Notes: a model not told the origin generated them from the letters alone. 64,000 nucleotides of DNA from Halomonas sp. (GCF_017515565.1 NZ_JAFWFN010000049.1:1-64000), one strand, 5' to 3'; positions 49,662 to 60,156 are shown, numbered from the stretch's first letter. Numbers and translations: made by a program.

Positions 49662-51383
49662 ATGCTTAACGATATGAAGGTCTCGCATCAGCTGGCAGTA
49701 TTAGTGGGTGTCTTTAGTGTTGCCATACTGATCATTGGCACCTTAGGCGTGACGGGGAAAAAAGCCACGCTGGATAGCCTCAAAACGGTCTATGAAGACC
49801 GCGTGGTGCCTGTAAAACAGCTATCGACCATCGTCGGGGCATATGCCATCAATATCGTTGATACCGCTCACAAAGTTAGCAACGGGAATATTCAGTGGGA
49901 ACAAGCATCTCGTAATTTGGCCGAGGCACAAGTCACGATTGCACAAGAGTGGCAAGCCTATTTGGGCACGGAGTTGGTTGCAGCAGAAGAACGCCTAGTT
50001 ACGGAGCTAAAGCCGTTGCTCGAAAACGCTAATAATGTAGAAGCACAGTTAGCAAATATCATTCAACGGCAGGACTTTGCTGCTTTAGATGATCTTATCG
50101 TGAATGACCTTTACCAAAGCATTGATCCTGTATCTGAGAAGTTCGATGAACTCATGACGGTTCAGCTCAACGTGGCAGAGCGTGAATACGATCAAGGGTT
50201 GGCGCAATACGATACGATGCGATTGGCATTCATTGCCGCCATCGCGGTCGTACTGGCGATAGGCATTTTATTGGCCTGGTATATTATTTCCCGTCTCAGT
50301 CGCCAGCTGGGCGCAGAGCCCGCTCGCGTAGCGAATATAGCGAGCCAGGTAGCAAACCAGAACCTGGATATCGACATCCAAACCCGCACAGACAAGGATG
50401 ATGGCAGTGTGCTATTTGCCATGAAACGTATGGTCGATAATTTATCTAGCGTTATTCTCAGTGTGCGTGAGAGCGCTAATTCGATTCATGTTGGCACGCG
50501 CGAGATCGCCAGGGGCAATGCTGATCTCTCTTCACGGACAGAGGAGCAGGCTTCTGCTCTTCAGCAGACCGCTGCTAGCATGGAAGAGATGACCGCAACG
50601 GTAAAGCAGAACGCTGAGAACGCGAAGCAGGCCAGCGGCTTAGCTCAACAAGCGTCGAGCACCGCCGAGCGAGGTGGTGATGAGGTGCTTCGTGTAGTGA
50701 AAACTATGCATGACATTGCCAGCAGCTCAAAGCAGGTGTCGGATATTATCAGTGTTATCGACTCTATTTCCTTTCAGACCAATATTCTTGCCCTCAATGC
50801 TTCCGTTGAGGCCGCCCGTGCAGGAGAGCAAGGCCGAGGGTTTGCCGTAGTCGCCAGCGAAGTACGCAATCTTGCTAGCCGTAGCTCAGAAGCGGCGAAA
50901 GAAATCAGAACGCTCATTGAGAGTTCGGTGGCCCAAGTGCAGCAAGGCTCAGCCTTGGTCGAGCAGACAGGCAGTACGATGACAGAAGTGGTTAGTGCGA
51001 TTCGTCGCGTTAACGACATCATGGACGAAATATCCGCTGCCTCCCAGGAACAAAGCGACGGTATTGAACAGGTCGCCCAAGCCGTCGGCGAGATGGATCA
51101 AGTAACACAGCAGAATGCCGCCCTCGTTCAGGAGGCGTCGTCGGCGTCGGCTTCATTGGATGAGCAGGCTGATCGTCTGGAAGCCGCCGTGGCCGTTTTT
51201 CAGCTGTCGGCAGGCCGATACAACGCCGGATCATCAAGGAGTAGTGCTGATGCGGGCAGGTTTGAAGAACGTTTTAGAATTGGCAGTGGCGACACTCGGG
51301 TAGCGTCGTCCTCACCGAAACAACAGCGTTCTCATAACGACTCATCGCATAGACTCTCGTCGGATGAATGGGAAGAGTTCTGA
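49662..51383 (+). CDS. Methyl-accepting chemotaxis protein, transmembrane type
   Basis: 573 residues. A first membrane helix (about 12-30), a periplasmic helical sensor region (about 31-188) of the four-helix-bundle type, a second membrane helix (about 188-210), HAMP (about 211-265), and a long cytoplasmic signalling helix pair with the CheA/CheW tip [35 protein letters not shown]. The C-terminus ends SSDEWEEF, an xWxxF tether like that used by CheR and CheB. The ligand is unknown. The only Shine-Dalgarno-like sequence sits in a weak hairpin. Confidence 0.93.
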   Translation: MLNDMKVSHQLAVLVGVFSVAILIIGTLGVTGKKATLDSLKTVYEDRVVPVKQLSTIVGAYAINIVDTAHKVSNGNIQWEQASRNLAEAQVTIAQEWQAYLGTELVAAEERLVTELKPLLENANNVEAQLANIIQRQDFAALDDLIVNDLYQSIDPVSEKFDELMTVQLNVAEREYDQGLAQYDTMRLAFIAAIAVVLAIGILLAWYIISRLSRQLGAEPARVANIASQVANQNLDIDIQTRTDKDDGSVLFAMKRMVDNLSSVILSVRESANSIHVGTREIARGNADLSSRTEEQASALQQTAASMEEMTATVKQNAENAKQASGLAQQASSTAERGGDEVLRVVKTMHDIASSSKQVSDIISVIDSISFQTNILALNASVEAARAGEQGRGFAVVASEVRNLASRSSEAAKEIRTLIESSVAQVQQGSALVEQTGSTMTEVVSAIRRVNDIMDEISAASQEQSDGIEQVAQAVGEMDQVTQQNAALVQEASSASASLDEQADRLEAAVAVFQLSAGRYNAGSSRSSADAGRFEERFRIGSGDTRVASSSPKQQRSHNDSSHRLSSDEWEEF

Positions 51384-51950
51384 TGGCATATTTGGAAGCT
51401 TAAGCGCAGACACATTGCCGCTGATTACCATAACGTTTTGCGAGACGCGCTTACTACGTTAGTGAAGTAATTGGCAGAGTATTTCGTTTCTTAGAGCCCG
51501 TTGATATGCATTAGCAAACCGCTGTACGGGTCGTTGGGACTGGGCACTTGCTAAATTTAATATTTGATTCTGAAAGGCTTGTAGCGCGCGCGGACTGCCT
51601 GGCAAAAGACGCTTTATGTACCGAGTCCCTCGCCAATACTCCCGAATATCTTGCGGTCTTTAGCAAGCTTACGCTTTGCAAAGTGGGCGGCTAAATAAGT
51701 AACGGCTTAATTTCTGAAAAACTCATACAAATAATGTCTGTAGGTAAGCGTTTGCCTAATACTTTGTAACAATAGACGTAATTTACTCACCAGAATAATG
51801 TTATTTGCGTACTTCTTGACACAGATCAAATTATTATTTTTAGTATATGTCACTTTCCGACTTTAGTACCAAATTCAAGGTATTTTTAATGATCGATAAG
51901 GTTTACAAAAATACTCATTAAGATTGACCATTCGTAATCGAGGCTCATCC
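51384..51950. other. Gene-free spacer holding a radC remnant
   Basis: 567 bases between two chemoreceptor genes. Apart from the radC fragment at 51644-51703 on the minus strand I see no ORF, strong hairpin or repeat. It becomes AT-rich towards the next gene and must hold that gene's promoter. Confidence 0.5.
51644..51703 (-). pseudogene. RadC gene fragment
   Basis: Read on the minus strand this gives TYLAAHFAKRKLAKDRKI before drifting to a stop. It aligns with RFARRKLTKGRKI near the N-terminus of the intact RadC coded at 58957-59454; the DNA shares ATCTTGCGG.CTTTAG and GCTTACG. The rest of the gene is missing. It shows that this spacer once held a copy of the recombination cassette. Confidence 0.6.
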
Positions 51951-53642
51951 GTGCGATCAAACCTTCCTGTGACTCAAAGCGAAGTTCAGCTCAGCGAATC
52001 TGATTTGCTGATTTCGCGTACCAACCTTCAGGGCAAAATTACCTATGCCAATCCTGCTTTTGTCAGGATCAGCGGGTTCAGTTTGGATGAGCTGATTGAT
52101 GCCGATCACAATCTTGTACGACACCCCGACATGCCTCCTGCCGCGTTTGCTGATTTCTGGAACACCATCAAGCTGGGCCATGTATGGACGGGGTTGGTCA
52201 AGAACCGCTGTAAAAATGGTGACCACTACTGGGTACGCGCTAACGTTGTCCCTATTGAAGAGGCTGGAAATATTATTGGCTATGCTTCTCTTCGTGTTCG
52301 CCCAGAGCCTAAGGAAATCGAACATGCTGAACGTGTCTATCGTGAATGGCGTGAGGGAGCGGGCAAGCGATATCGACTGTACCGGGGACGTGTACTGCGC
52401 AGAGGTTTTCTAGCCACCCTTGGTCGACTTAACGTGGTATCCACTAAGGCCCACACATATTGGTTAACCGCCTTCTCGCTAGCCAGCATTATGGCGTTTG
52501 CCATTCCTCAAGGCTTGAGAGACAACAACCCTCTCGTCTTAGCTGTGGCGGGTATCATGGCGCTGATCGTTTTTGTGCTCGGTTTGACCCAACAGCGGCG
52601 GGTGGCCAAGGCAATGAGCGAGTCGCGGCGTTTTGTGCTGCAAGTGGCAGCTGGCAACCTCACCGTGAGTGTGCCAGAGCATGGTCATGATGCTATCGGC
52701 GAATTAATGGAAGCGCTTTCCTCCATGAAGAAAGGGCTTGGCGGAATTGTTGAAGACGTGAATGCCGGAATCAACAAAGTACGACCAGCCGTATCCAACA
52801 TTCGCACCAGCAACGAGGAAATTGGCCTGCGCAGCGATGACCAGGCTGCATCTGTACAGGAGACAGCTGCCAGCACCGAAGAACTAACCGCTACGGTGAA
52901 GCAAAACGCGGACAATGCCCATCAAGCCAGCGAGCTCTCACTCTCTAATGTGAAGGAGGTTGAGTCAGCGGGTGAAGCTATGAACCAGGTTGTCCAGCGA
53001 ATGTCTGCGATTGCTGCCAGCGCGCAGCAAATGAGCGAAATGGTGTCGACGATAGACTCCATTGCTTTTCAGACGAATATTCTTGCCCTCAATGCTTCCG
53101 TTGAGGCCGCCCGTGCAGGAGAGCAAGGCCGAGGATTTGCGGTCGTTGCCGCAGAAGTGCGCAATTTAGCAAGTCGGTCTTCAGACGCCGCCAAAGAGGT
53201 TCATCGCCTCATCAACACGTCCCACGAGGAAATCGAGAAAGGGTCACAAGTAGTTTCGGAAACCGAGTCTGCAATTGGCCGCGTGGAAGCCGCTAGTCGT
53301 CAGGTACACACGATTATGGAAGAGATTACCGCCGCCTCTCGCGAGCAAAGTCATGGCATTTCACAAATAGGCGATGCGATCAATCAGATGGAGCAAAGTC
53401 TTCAACACAGTGCTCTGCAATTGCAATCAACCACCGATGCGACCAAAGCACTGGAGAGTCAGACAATACAACTGGTCAATGCCATTCGTGCGTTTCGTAC
53501 TAAGCCCACCGGTCGAGAGTTGACGGCCGAAATCAGTCGTTCTGGATCAAGTATTCCGTCGTCTGCTTCTAGGTCTTTACCAAAACCTTTAACGTCCTCG
53601 CCTGGGACTGATGAATGGGTACCCTTTGTCAATCATAGGTAG
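51951..53642 (+). CDS. Aer-like PAS-domain chemoreceptor
   Basis: 563 residues from the GTG at 51951 (CGAGG upstream); a TTG at 51924 is less likely because Aer proteins start about here. The N-terminal PAS domain (about 10-115) has [50 protein letters not shown] and WVRANVVP, as in E. coli Aer, an FAD redox or oxygen sensor. A paired membrane segment lies about 170-215, then HAMP-like and signalling domains with [20 protein letters not shown]. The tail TDEWVPF resembles the CheR/CheB tether. Likely aerotaxis. Confidence 0.92.
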   Translation: MRSNLPVTQSEVQLSESDLLISRTNLQGKITYANPAFVRISGFSLDELIDADHNLVRHPDMPPAAFADFWNTIKLGHVWTGLVKNRCKNGDHYWVRANVVPIEEAGNIIGYASLRVRPEPKEIEHAERVYREWREGAGKRYRLYRGRVLRRGFLATLGRLNVVSTKAHTYWLTAFSLASIMAFAIPQGLRDNNPLVLAVAGIMALIVFVLGLTQQRRVAKAMSESRRFVLQVAAGNLTVSVPEHGHDAIGELMEALSSMKKGLGGIVEDVNAGINKVRPAVSNIRTSNEEIGLRSDDQAASVQETAASTEELTATVKQNADNAHQASELSLSNVKEVESAGEAMNQVVQRMSAIAASAQQMSEMVSTIDSIAFQTNILALNASVEAARAGEQGRGFAVVAAEVRNLASRSSDAAKEVHRLINTSHEEIEKGSQVVSETESAIGRVEAASRQVHTIMEEITAASREQSHGISQIGDAINQMEQSLQHSALQLQSTTDATKALESQTIQLVNAIRAFRTKPTGRELTAEISRSGSSIPSSASRSLPKPLTSSPGTDEWVPFVNHR

Positions 53643-53713
53643 CCAGGACCATTTTCGTAGAAAGCAAAAAATGTTGTTTAGATATCGAATTCTCGCACAC
53701 GAAGGCATCTGTT

Positions 53714-56700
53714 ATGAACTTATCCGACGATCCAATGTTTCACGCCTGGGACCGCTCGCTCTTCGAAGCAGCGATGTGGAACTCACCTGATGCTGTGATC
53801 GTCACCACCACCGAGCTTGAGCTGCCTGGCCCACGTATTCTCTATGCCAACCCTGCCTTCTGCCGAATGACAGGCTATGAGGTTGAGGAGCTTCTTGGGC
53901 AAACACCTCGCATGCTTCAAGGGCCTGAAACAGATCCGAAGGTATTGGAGGCATTACGCGAGTCCTTGATATGTCAGGAACCCTTTTTAGGTTCCACCAT
54001 CAACTACCGCAAGGACGGTATTCCCTATCAAGTCGAGTGGAGCATCTCTCATGTGCGAGATAAGGCAGATGATAGAGCACTCTACGTTTCCATCCAGCGT
54101 GTTGTTAACGCCAACTCAGCCCGCCTAAAGCATATGGAGACGATACTGCGTGCTGCTCCGGTTGGCTTGATGTTAACAGGCCCCGGTGGTCTCATCGAAT
54201 CCGCCAATAAGATCGCTGAGCAGGCGTTCGGTTACTTGCCTGGCAAACTGAAAGGGGTGTCGGTTGATATGCTTGTGCCCGAAAAGTTTAGGGCACAGCA
54301 CCCCCATCATCGTCATGACTTTGCACGAGCCCCAAAGGCACGCTTAATGATGCCGCAAAGAGAACTTCAGGGGCAGCGTCAAGATGGGAGTCTTTTTCCA
54401 TTAGAAGTCGGGCTCGCCCCAATAACGATTGATGGTGTGCCACACACACTCGCCTCGGTAATCGACATTAGCGAGCGAAAAAAGACAGAACAGTCAATGG
54501 CCTTTCATGCTCAGCTACAAGCTTCACTGGCAGCATTTGGTCAGGCGGGGCTAAAGGGCGCTTCTCTTAACGAGCTTTACCGGCAGACGGTCGAATTGAC
54601 CATTAACCTCTTCGGCTTCGAGGCGGCGCTGCTGGTCGAATTAGATTCGTCGAGACATCAAGGCACCGTGGTGGCAGCCTCCAGCACGCTAACCATAGTC
54701 TGGCCAGAGAATCTAACGCTGAACGGCGACATGCTTGCCACAGCTGCAATGAAAAATAGTGAGTGTGCTATCGATGAACTTCCGTCAACGCTGCGTGAGA
54801 CGTTAAAAAAGTGGCCTCAGCTCACTAAGGCCCTGTGCATCCCGGTACAAGAGCCAGACCGATGCTGGGGTCTGCTATATGTCTTTAATAAGGGCCAGAC
54901 GCCGCTTAATGACAGTGGCTTACAGGGGCTATCGAGTCTTACTCATACGTTGGCTTCGGCGACACGAAGAAAACGTGACCAACGAGAAAGACGGCAGGTT
55001 ACTCACTTGCAATCAATGGCTGGTCAAATGGCTAACCTGGGAGGATGGAGCTACGACACGCAGAGTAAGAAAGTGCTCTTTTCAGATGAGGTATGCGCCA
55101 TCCATGAACTGCCTTATGGTTCCCAGTTAACGTTCGATGAAGCGCTTGCCTTTTATCTACCCGAGCATCAGCAGCGTATTGCTGAACGGGGGCAGGCCTG
55201 CATAAGTACGGGCATGCCTTTCGATGAGGAAGCCGAGATCCTCACGGCTAAAGGCAATCAGCGGCTGGTTCGCGTCATTGGGGCTTGTATAAGTGATAAG
55301 GCCAATGCGGTCTTTAAAGTTCAGGGCGCTTTTCAAGACATCACTGATCAACGCCGCGTTGAACAGAGTTTGGTGCTTAGTCAGGAGCGGTTCAGGCAGC
55401 TCTCGGAGGCGATGCCAACGATTGTTTGGACTGCTGACGCCGATGGTCGTCTAGATTATGCTAATGGTCGTCTCCAAGAGGCCACCGGCATCAGCAATGA
55501 TGTATTGCCTGAGGGAGGGTGGATTCATGCCCTCCATCCCGATGATGTGGCACGGTGCAAAAAAATGTGGGGAGTCGCCGTCGCTACGCAAAAAAACTAT
55601 CACATCGATCTTCGCCTATACCACAAAATCGATAATCACTACCGCTGGTATCGGGTCAGTGCAGTGCCCGCTCGTGATGAGCATGGCCTAGTCAATAAGT
55701 GGTATGGCAGCGCGCAGGACATTCATGATCGTAAAGTATTGGAAGAAGAACTCACTCAGTCAGCCAACACCCTAACCCAGACACTGGAGAGTATCACCGA
55801 CGGTTTCTTCACGTTGGACAGGCATTGGAATTTTCAATATTTCAATCTTGAAGCCGAGCGTTTGCTAGCCAAGCCGCGTGATGCCGTGCTGAACCAACTT
55901 CTTTGGGAAATTTTTCCCGAAATAACAGGATCTCACGCTGGTGACGAGTTTCGTCAGGCAATGACCGAGCGGGCTACTCGGCACTTCGAATATTTTTTTG
56001 CTGTTTTAGACACGTGGCTTGAAATTCACGCCTACCCATCAAACGATGGGCTTTCGGTCTATTTCCGGGATGTGACAGATCGAAAACGGAGCGAAGCGCA
56101 GATTGAGTTTTTGGCATTTCACGACACGCTGACGCATTTGCCTAATCGTCGACTTTTCCAGAAACGGCTTGATAGCATCATTACAACCCAGCATAAAACC
56201 AAAGCTTACGCTGGGGTGATGCTCATTGATTTGGATCACTTTAAAGTCCTCAATGATACTTGGGGGCATAATCGAGGGGATCAGCTTCTCAAAGCCTTAG
56301 CCCGCCGGCTCGAAAGCCTTGAAAATGAGGGGCTCCATGTCGCACGTCTAGGTGGCGATGAGTTTACGGTTCTGCTGAAACATCTTTCCCCTTTACCAGA
56401 AGAAGCTACCCATCAACTTCAGCTAGCCGCAGAGAGAGTGCGTGCGCTACTCAATGAACCCTATGAAACCGAGGGTCTGGGTATGCGACGTACCTGTAGC
56501 ATCGGGGCCACATTGGTGGGGCTAGACAGCGACAGCTTGGAAGAGGTGATGAAGCGCCTTGACCTTGCCCTCTATGATGTTAAACATCGGAATCGCAATG
56601 CCGTCGTTCTATTTGATCCTATGATGCAAGCGAAAGCTGATGCAAGAGCATGGCTTGAAGACGGTATTTTGGCGGGGATTCAGGCGAATGAATTCATTCC

Positions 56701-57433
56701 TTATTATCAACCTAAGATAGACAGCTCGGGGCGTTGTGTGGGGGCAGAAGCTTTAGTGCGCTGGCTTCATCCTGAGAAAGGTCTTATTCCGCCAGGAGAC
56801 TTCATCCCTATTGCCGAAGAGATCGGTTTAATCGGCATTCTTGGGAAGGAAATTTTTAGGAAAGTATGTGAGCAAATGGCTCACTGGATGAAACTGAATG
56901 TTCTTGGCGACTTGGAAATATCCGTTAACGTTAGCGTAAGACAGTTCCATGAGGGAGATTTTGTTAATGATGTCGTCACCGTCATCAACGAGACCGGAAT
57001 CGATCCTACCAAGCTCCAGTTGGAAGTGACGGAGACCCTTCTCCTCGATAAGCTGGAACAGACCGTGGAAAGAATGCATGCCTTGCGTAAATTGGGCATC
57101 AGCTTTGCTCTAGATGACTTTGGTACTGGTTATTCATCCCTGGCTTATCTCAAGCAGCTACCGCTTGATGTGCTCAAAATCGACCAAAGTTTCGTTAAGG
57201 ATCTTCCTGACGACAGCAACGATGTCGCTATCGTCCAAACGATCATTGCGCTTGCTAACAGCTTGGGTCTTGACGTGCTAGCTGAGGGCGTAGAAACAGT
57301 AGAAATTCAAGATTTCTTGATACAAGAACACTGCCATGTCTTTCAGGGTTACCTCTACAGTCGGCCTTTGTCACCGAAAGACTTCGAACATTATTTGAAA
57401 ACCACTGCTACCGTAAACCCGGCCAACCAATGA
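53714..57433 (+). CDS. PAS/GAF sensor with GGDEF and EAL domains
   Basis: 1239 residues, a soluble c-di-GMP signalling protein. Order: PAS (about 15-135), PAS (about 140-260), GAF (about 280-420), three PAS (about 430-550, 555-690, 695-800), GGDEF (about 805-970, motif GGDEF at 880-884) and EAL (about 985-1235, motif EAL at 1012-1014, with DDFGTGYSSL and AEGVE). Both catalytic motifs are intact. No RxxD I-site is seen five residues before GGDEF, so product inhibition may be absent. The first PAS reads GQTPRMLQG where photosensing LOV domains have GRNCRFLQG, so it has no photoactive Cys. It sits after an Aer-like receptor. Confidence 0.92.
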   Translation: MNLSDDPMFHAWDRSLFEAAMWNSPDAVIVTTTELELPGPRILYANPAFCRMTGYEVEELLGQTPRMLQGPETDPKVLEALRESLICQEPFLGSTINYRKDGIPYQVEWSISHVRDKADDRALYVSIQRVVNANSARLKHMETILRAAPVGLMLTGPGGLIESANKIAEQAFGYLPGKLKGVSVDMLVPEKFRAQHPHHRHDFARAPKARLMMPQRELQGQRQDGSLFPLEVGLAPITIDGVPHTLASVIDISERKKTEQSMAFHAQLQASLAAFGQAGLKGASLNELYRQTVELTINLFGFEAALLVELDSSRHQGTVVAASSTLTIVWPENLTLNGDMLATAAMKNSECAIDELPSTLRETLKKWPQLTKALCIPVQEPDRCWGLLYVFNKGQTPLNDSGLQGLSSLTHTLASATRRKRDQRERRQVTHLQSMAGQMANLGGWSYDTQSKKVLFSDEVCAIHELPYGSQLTFDEALAFYLPEHQQRIAERGQACISTGMPFDEEAEILTAKGNQRLVRVIGACISDKANAVFKVQGAFQDITDQRRVEQSLVLSQERFRQLSEAMPTIVWTADADGRLDYANGRLQEATGISNDVLPEGGWIHALHPDDVARCKKMWGVAVATQKNYHIDLRLYHKIDNHYRWYRVSAVPARDEHGLVNKWYGSAQDIHDRKVLEEELTQSANTLTQTLESITDGFFTLDRHWNFQYFNLEAERLLAKPRDAVLNQLLWEIFPEITGSHAGDEFRQAMTERATRHFEYFFAVLDTWLEIHAYPSNDGLSVYFRDVTDRKRSEAQIEFLAFHDTLTHLPNRRLFQKRLDSIITTQHKTKAYAGVMLIDLDHFKVLNDTWGHNRGDQLLKALARRLESLENEGLHVARLGGDEFTVLLKHLSPLPEEATHQLQLAAERVRALLNEPYETEGLGMRRTCSIGATLVGLDSDSLEEVMKRLDLALYDVKHRNRNAVVLFDPMMQAKADARAWLEDGILAGIQANEFIPYYQPKIDSSGRCVGAEALVRWLHPEKGLIPPGDFIPIAEEIGLIGILGKEIFRKVCEQMAHWMKLNVLGDLEISVNVSVRQFHEGDFVNDVVTVINETGIDPTKLQLEVTETLLLDKLEQTVERMHALRKLGISFALDDFGTGYSSLAYLKQLPLDVLKIDQSFVKDLPDDSNDVAIVQTIIALANSLGLDVLAEGVETVEIQDFLIQEHCHVFQGYLYSRPLSPKDFEHYLKTTATVNPANQ

Positions 57434-57652
57434 ACGGCTCACTACTTGGATTTGGCATAAGGGTCGTTGCCATTATCCCTAGCATCATTTTTACTGCTTC
57501 CTACCGGGTTGAAGGTCATCAATTAAAGGATGTCAGGTATACCAAATATGATAGGGATAAGTCTGCTGTTACTATGATTTATTACAAGATTACGCTACAT
57601 GCCCTGGTAACCATGAATGATACGATAGCCTTACTAAAAGGCGATTTTGCTC

Positions 57653-58735
57653 ATGTCTAAAAAAGTCAATCTTTGTTCAGTCGAGCAGGAACAGCAGCGT
57701 TTATTGACGTTGGCCAACTATCAGATCCTTGATACCCCTGAGGAACCGGCGTTTGATGACATTGTTGAAGTGGTTTCAATAATTTGTGAGGCTCCCATTG
57801 CTGTTATTAATTTCATTGATCGCGACCGGCAATGGTTTAAAGCAGAAAAAGGGTTAGGTGTGCGGGAAACTCCACTGGATATCTCGATCTGTGCGCATGC
57901 CATTCTTCAACCGGGGCTATTCATTGTAACCGACACGACGCTGGATCCCCGTTTTGCTAATAATCCCTTGGTGACCGGCGAACCCCATCTGCGTTTTTAC
58001 GCAGGGGCGCTGCTGGAAAGTAGCGATGGTTATCCACTGGGGACGCTCTGTGTACTCGACTACCAGCCCCGCGAGCTGACGGAACGCCAACGCTTCGCGC
58101 TCCAAGCCCTCGCCAATCAAGTGATGGCACACATGGAGCTGATGCACGCCCACCGGGAGCAAGCCGAACTAATACGTGAACTCAAGATAACGCGGCACGA
58201 ACTGACCAAGTATGCCAGTACTGACCCGCTTACCGGCTTGCTCAATCGCCGGGCTTTTGAGCAGCGTCTCAATCAAGAACTGGCGCTGATCCAGCGCGGC
58301 ACTCACTTCGCCTCGCTTATGCTCATCGACCTAGATCATTTCAAGGTTGTCAACGATACCCTTGGCCACCAAGCGGGGGATAAGGTGCTTGTACGCTTTA
58401 CTGAGCTATGTCAGATAGCATTTCGTCAGGCTGATGTCATTAGCCGCTGGGGCGGAGAAGAGTTTTTAGTCTTGCTACCGATGACCACGGTGAAAGAGGC
58501 GCAATATGCGACAGAGCGACTTCACCAACTTCTGGTCATCACCCCCATGCTGGATGACACACCTTTACCCCTGCATATCACCGCGAGCATTGGTGTTTGT
58601 TCGCTGACAGACGCCAGTACCGTGAATAACAGTTTGCAGAGAGTTGACGAGCTTCTCTATCGAGCCAAGAAACAGGGCCGTAATCGAACAGTTTTTGAAA
58701 TGGAAGAACCACCTTCTCAATGTCAGTTTGGGTAG
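57653..58735 (+). CDS. GAF-GGDEF diguanylate cyclase
   Basis: 360 residues from the ATG at 57653; a TTG at 57647 is also possible (AAAAGG upstream of both). The N-terminal GAF (about 20-165) has FIDRDRQWFKAEKGL and DISICAHAI, as in phytochrome-like small-molecule sensors. GGDEF lies about 185-350 with motif GGEEF at 267-271 and an inhibitory RxxD (RQAD, 258-261) five residues before it. Likely an active cyclase with feedback. It follows the EAL protein by 219 bases and probably forms a functional pair with it. Confidence 0.93.
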   Translation: MSKKVNLCSVEQEQQRLLTLANYQILDTPEEPAFDDIVEVVSIICEAPIAVINFIDRDRQWFKAEKGLGVRETPLDISICAHAILQPGLFIVTDTTLDPRFANNPLVTGEPHLRFYAGALLESSDGYPLGTLCVLDYQPRELTERQRFALQALANQVMAHMELMHAHREQAELIRELKITRHELTKYASTDPLTGLLNRRAFEQRLNQELALIQRGTHFASLMLIDLDHFKVVNDTLGHQAGDKVLVRFTELCQIAFRQADVISRWGGEEFLVLLPMTTVKEAQYATERLHQLLVITPMLDDTPLPLHITASIGVCSLTDASTVNNSLQRVDELLYRAKKQGRNRTVFEMEEPPSQCQFG

Positions 58736-58912
58736 AACCCAGCGACAAAACTAGTTCACAAGGTAATGTAAGAATAATGCTTTTCATCTATGGGAAAGCA
58801 GCATAAATTCTGCCGTTACGGTAGCTAAATGTGGCGTTATATCAGTGTCGTCTTAAAGTCAGCTCCTGGCCGTTTGCCGTCTTAACCAAAAAATAAAGCT
58901 TGTGTCATTACT

Positions 58913-58936
58913 GGAGCTGCCTTGCTGGGCAGCTCC
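58913..58936. terminator. Hairpin between the cyclase and radC genes
   Basis: GGAGCTGCC (58913-58921) pairs with GGCAGCTCC (58928-58936). T content afterwards is modest (ATTCTTAT on plus), so it is a candidate bidirectional terminator. Confidence 0.5.
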
Positions 58937-58956
58937 ATTCTTATCCCAATACTCAA

Positions 58957-59454
58957 CTACAAATACCCCATCTCAGCAAACGACTTACACCCATCACTCC
59001 CCACCACTACGTGATCAATCACCCGTATATCCATCAGTCCAAGCGCTTCTTTCAGTCGCTCGGTAATACGGCGATCCGCATCGCTAGGCTCAGGATCGCC
59101 ACTAGGGTGGTTATGAACGAGGATGACCGCAGCGGCGTTGTAGGTCAGTGCCGCTTTGAGTACTTCCCGTGGATAGACGCTGGCTGAATCAATTGTGCCG
59201 CGAAACAGCTCTTCAAAACAGATGACACGGTGTTGGCTGTCGAGAAACAGCACGCTGAATACTTCATGCTCGTAGTCTTGAAGCAGAAGTTGTAGATGCT
59301 CAAATGCTTGCGAGGGCTTTGTAATCTTGCGGCCTTTAGTGAGCTTACGCCGTGCGAAGCGCTTGGCCATAGTGATGATGTCAGTTTCCGTGACCGGTGA
59401 AGTGACTAAGTAGGTGCCCGCCACTTCACCGGCTTTGAGTTTGCTATGGGGCAT
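58957..59454 (-). CDS. radC: RadC-family JAB-domain protein
   Basis: 165 residues from the ATG at 59454, preceded by GGAGG; a TTG 12 bases earlier is not needed. The C-terminal MPN/JAB metallo-site is HNHPSGDPEPSDAD (near 117-130) with an upstream conserved Glu in VFSVLFLD to FEELFRGT. It is short, like the island-type YeeS/YfjY copies rather than the chromosomal RadC (about 220). Last gene of the minus-strand recombination cassette. The function of this family is unsettled. Confidence 0.92.
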   Translation of the reverse strand: MPHSKLKAGEVAGTYLVTSPVTETDIITMAKRFARRKLTKGRKITKPSQAFEHLQLLLQDYEHEVFSVLFLDSQHRVICFEELFRGTIDSASVYPREVLKAALTYNAAAVILVHNHPSGDPEPSDADRRITERLKEALGLMDIRVIDHVVVGSDGCKSFAEMGYL

Positions 59455-59471
59455 GATGACCTCCAAAAAAT

Positions 59472-59500
59472 AAAAAATGCCGGGGTGGTGGCCCAGGCAT
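59472..59500 (-). terminator. Terminator between the YqaJ and radC genes
   Basis: On the minus strand the arms ATGCC and GGCAT plus a GGG/CCC extension (59477-59500, one mismatch) are followed by a T-run (59477-59472). It lies after the exonuclease gene and close to the radC ribosome-binding site. Confidence 0.65.
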
Positions 59501-59544
59501 CTATGTCGTTAATGGTTGAAAGGAATATCTGTGAGAGTAACTGT

Positions 59545-60156
59545 TCACGCAGCCATCACTTGGTTCATCCGCCGCTCCATCTCTTCATGAAAGGCCTCCA
59601 CCCGCTCGGCAATCGTGCGGATCATGATGTCGTCACGGTAGGCACGCTTAATAAACAGCGGCATGCCAGGCCAATAGCTCACAAAGTCGATCCACTCCCG
59701 CTCGCTAACCCACAGTCCTCCTTGGCACTGAGCAACATGCTCGGCGGGAATCTCCCCGCTCAGCAGCACCTCTATCTGGTACTTGGGCAGTTTGGTTTTG
59801 ATTTCCAGCAAGCCGTTATCACCCACCAAACTGTCGGGCGAGTAACCCACGTTGTGGTTGAGGATAATGCCCACTTCCTGGGGTTCCGGTTCGCCAGTGG
59901 CGTGGCGGTAGAGCTCGCGGGCCACACTTTCTAGCTCGTGGCCCCGTCGGGTATGTGCGTTACCCTGAAACGGTTCAGCTAGTTCGCCGGTAATCCGCTC
60001 GCCAATCAGCTGATGCATATACGAAAAGGCCCCGGTGCCAAATCCACCGGAGCCTTTGCCGTTGACCAATAACGTCTTGAGTTCCGACATAGTGACGCGC
60101 CCTAAGCGCGCCGCCAGCCATTCAGGGGAGCCTTGCTCCATGTTGAGTACCTGCAT
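59545..60156 (-). CDS. YqaJ-family viral recombinase exonuclease
   Basis: Lambda-exonuclease-like 5'-3' nuclease. 203 residues. Seen: QGSPEWLAARLGRVTMSEL at the N-terminus, RRGHELESVARELY, VGYSPDSLVGDNGLLEIKTK with the D...ExK catalytic residues near 106-120, and AQCQGGLWVSEREWIDFVSY. AAAGGAGG gives a very strong start. It follows the ERF gene by 38 bases, so they form an exonuclease plus annealing pair. Confidence 0.92.
   Translation of the reverse strand: MQVLNMEQGSPEWLAARLGRVTMSELKTLLVNGKGSGGFGTGAFSYMHQLIGERITGELAEPFQGNAHTRRGHELESVARELYRHATGEPEPQEVGIILNHNVGYSPDSLVGDNGLLEIKTKLPKYQIEVLLSGEIPAEHVAQCQGGLWVSEREWIDFVSYWPGMPLFIKRAYRDDIMIRTIAERVEAFHEEMERRMNQVMAA

Noticed and set aside
57430-57660. 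76-codon ORF between the EAL and GAF-GGDEF genes
   Set aside because: It has no ribosome-binding site and no recognisable content, and it overlaps both neighbours. The 219-base spacer is better read as intergenic.
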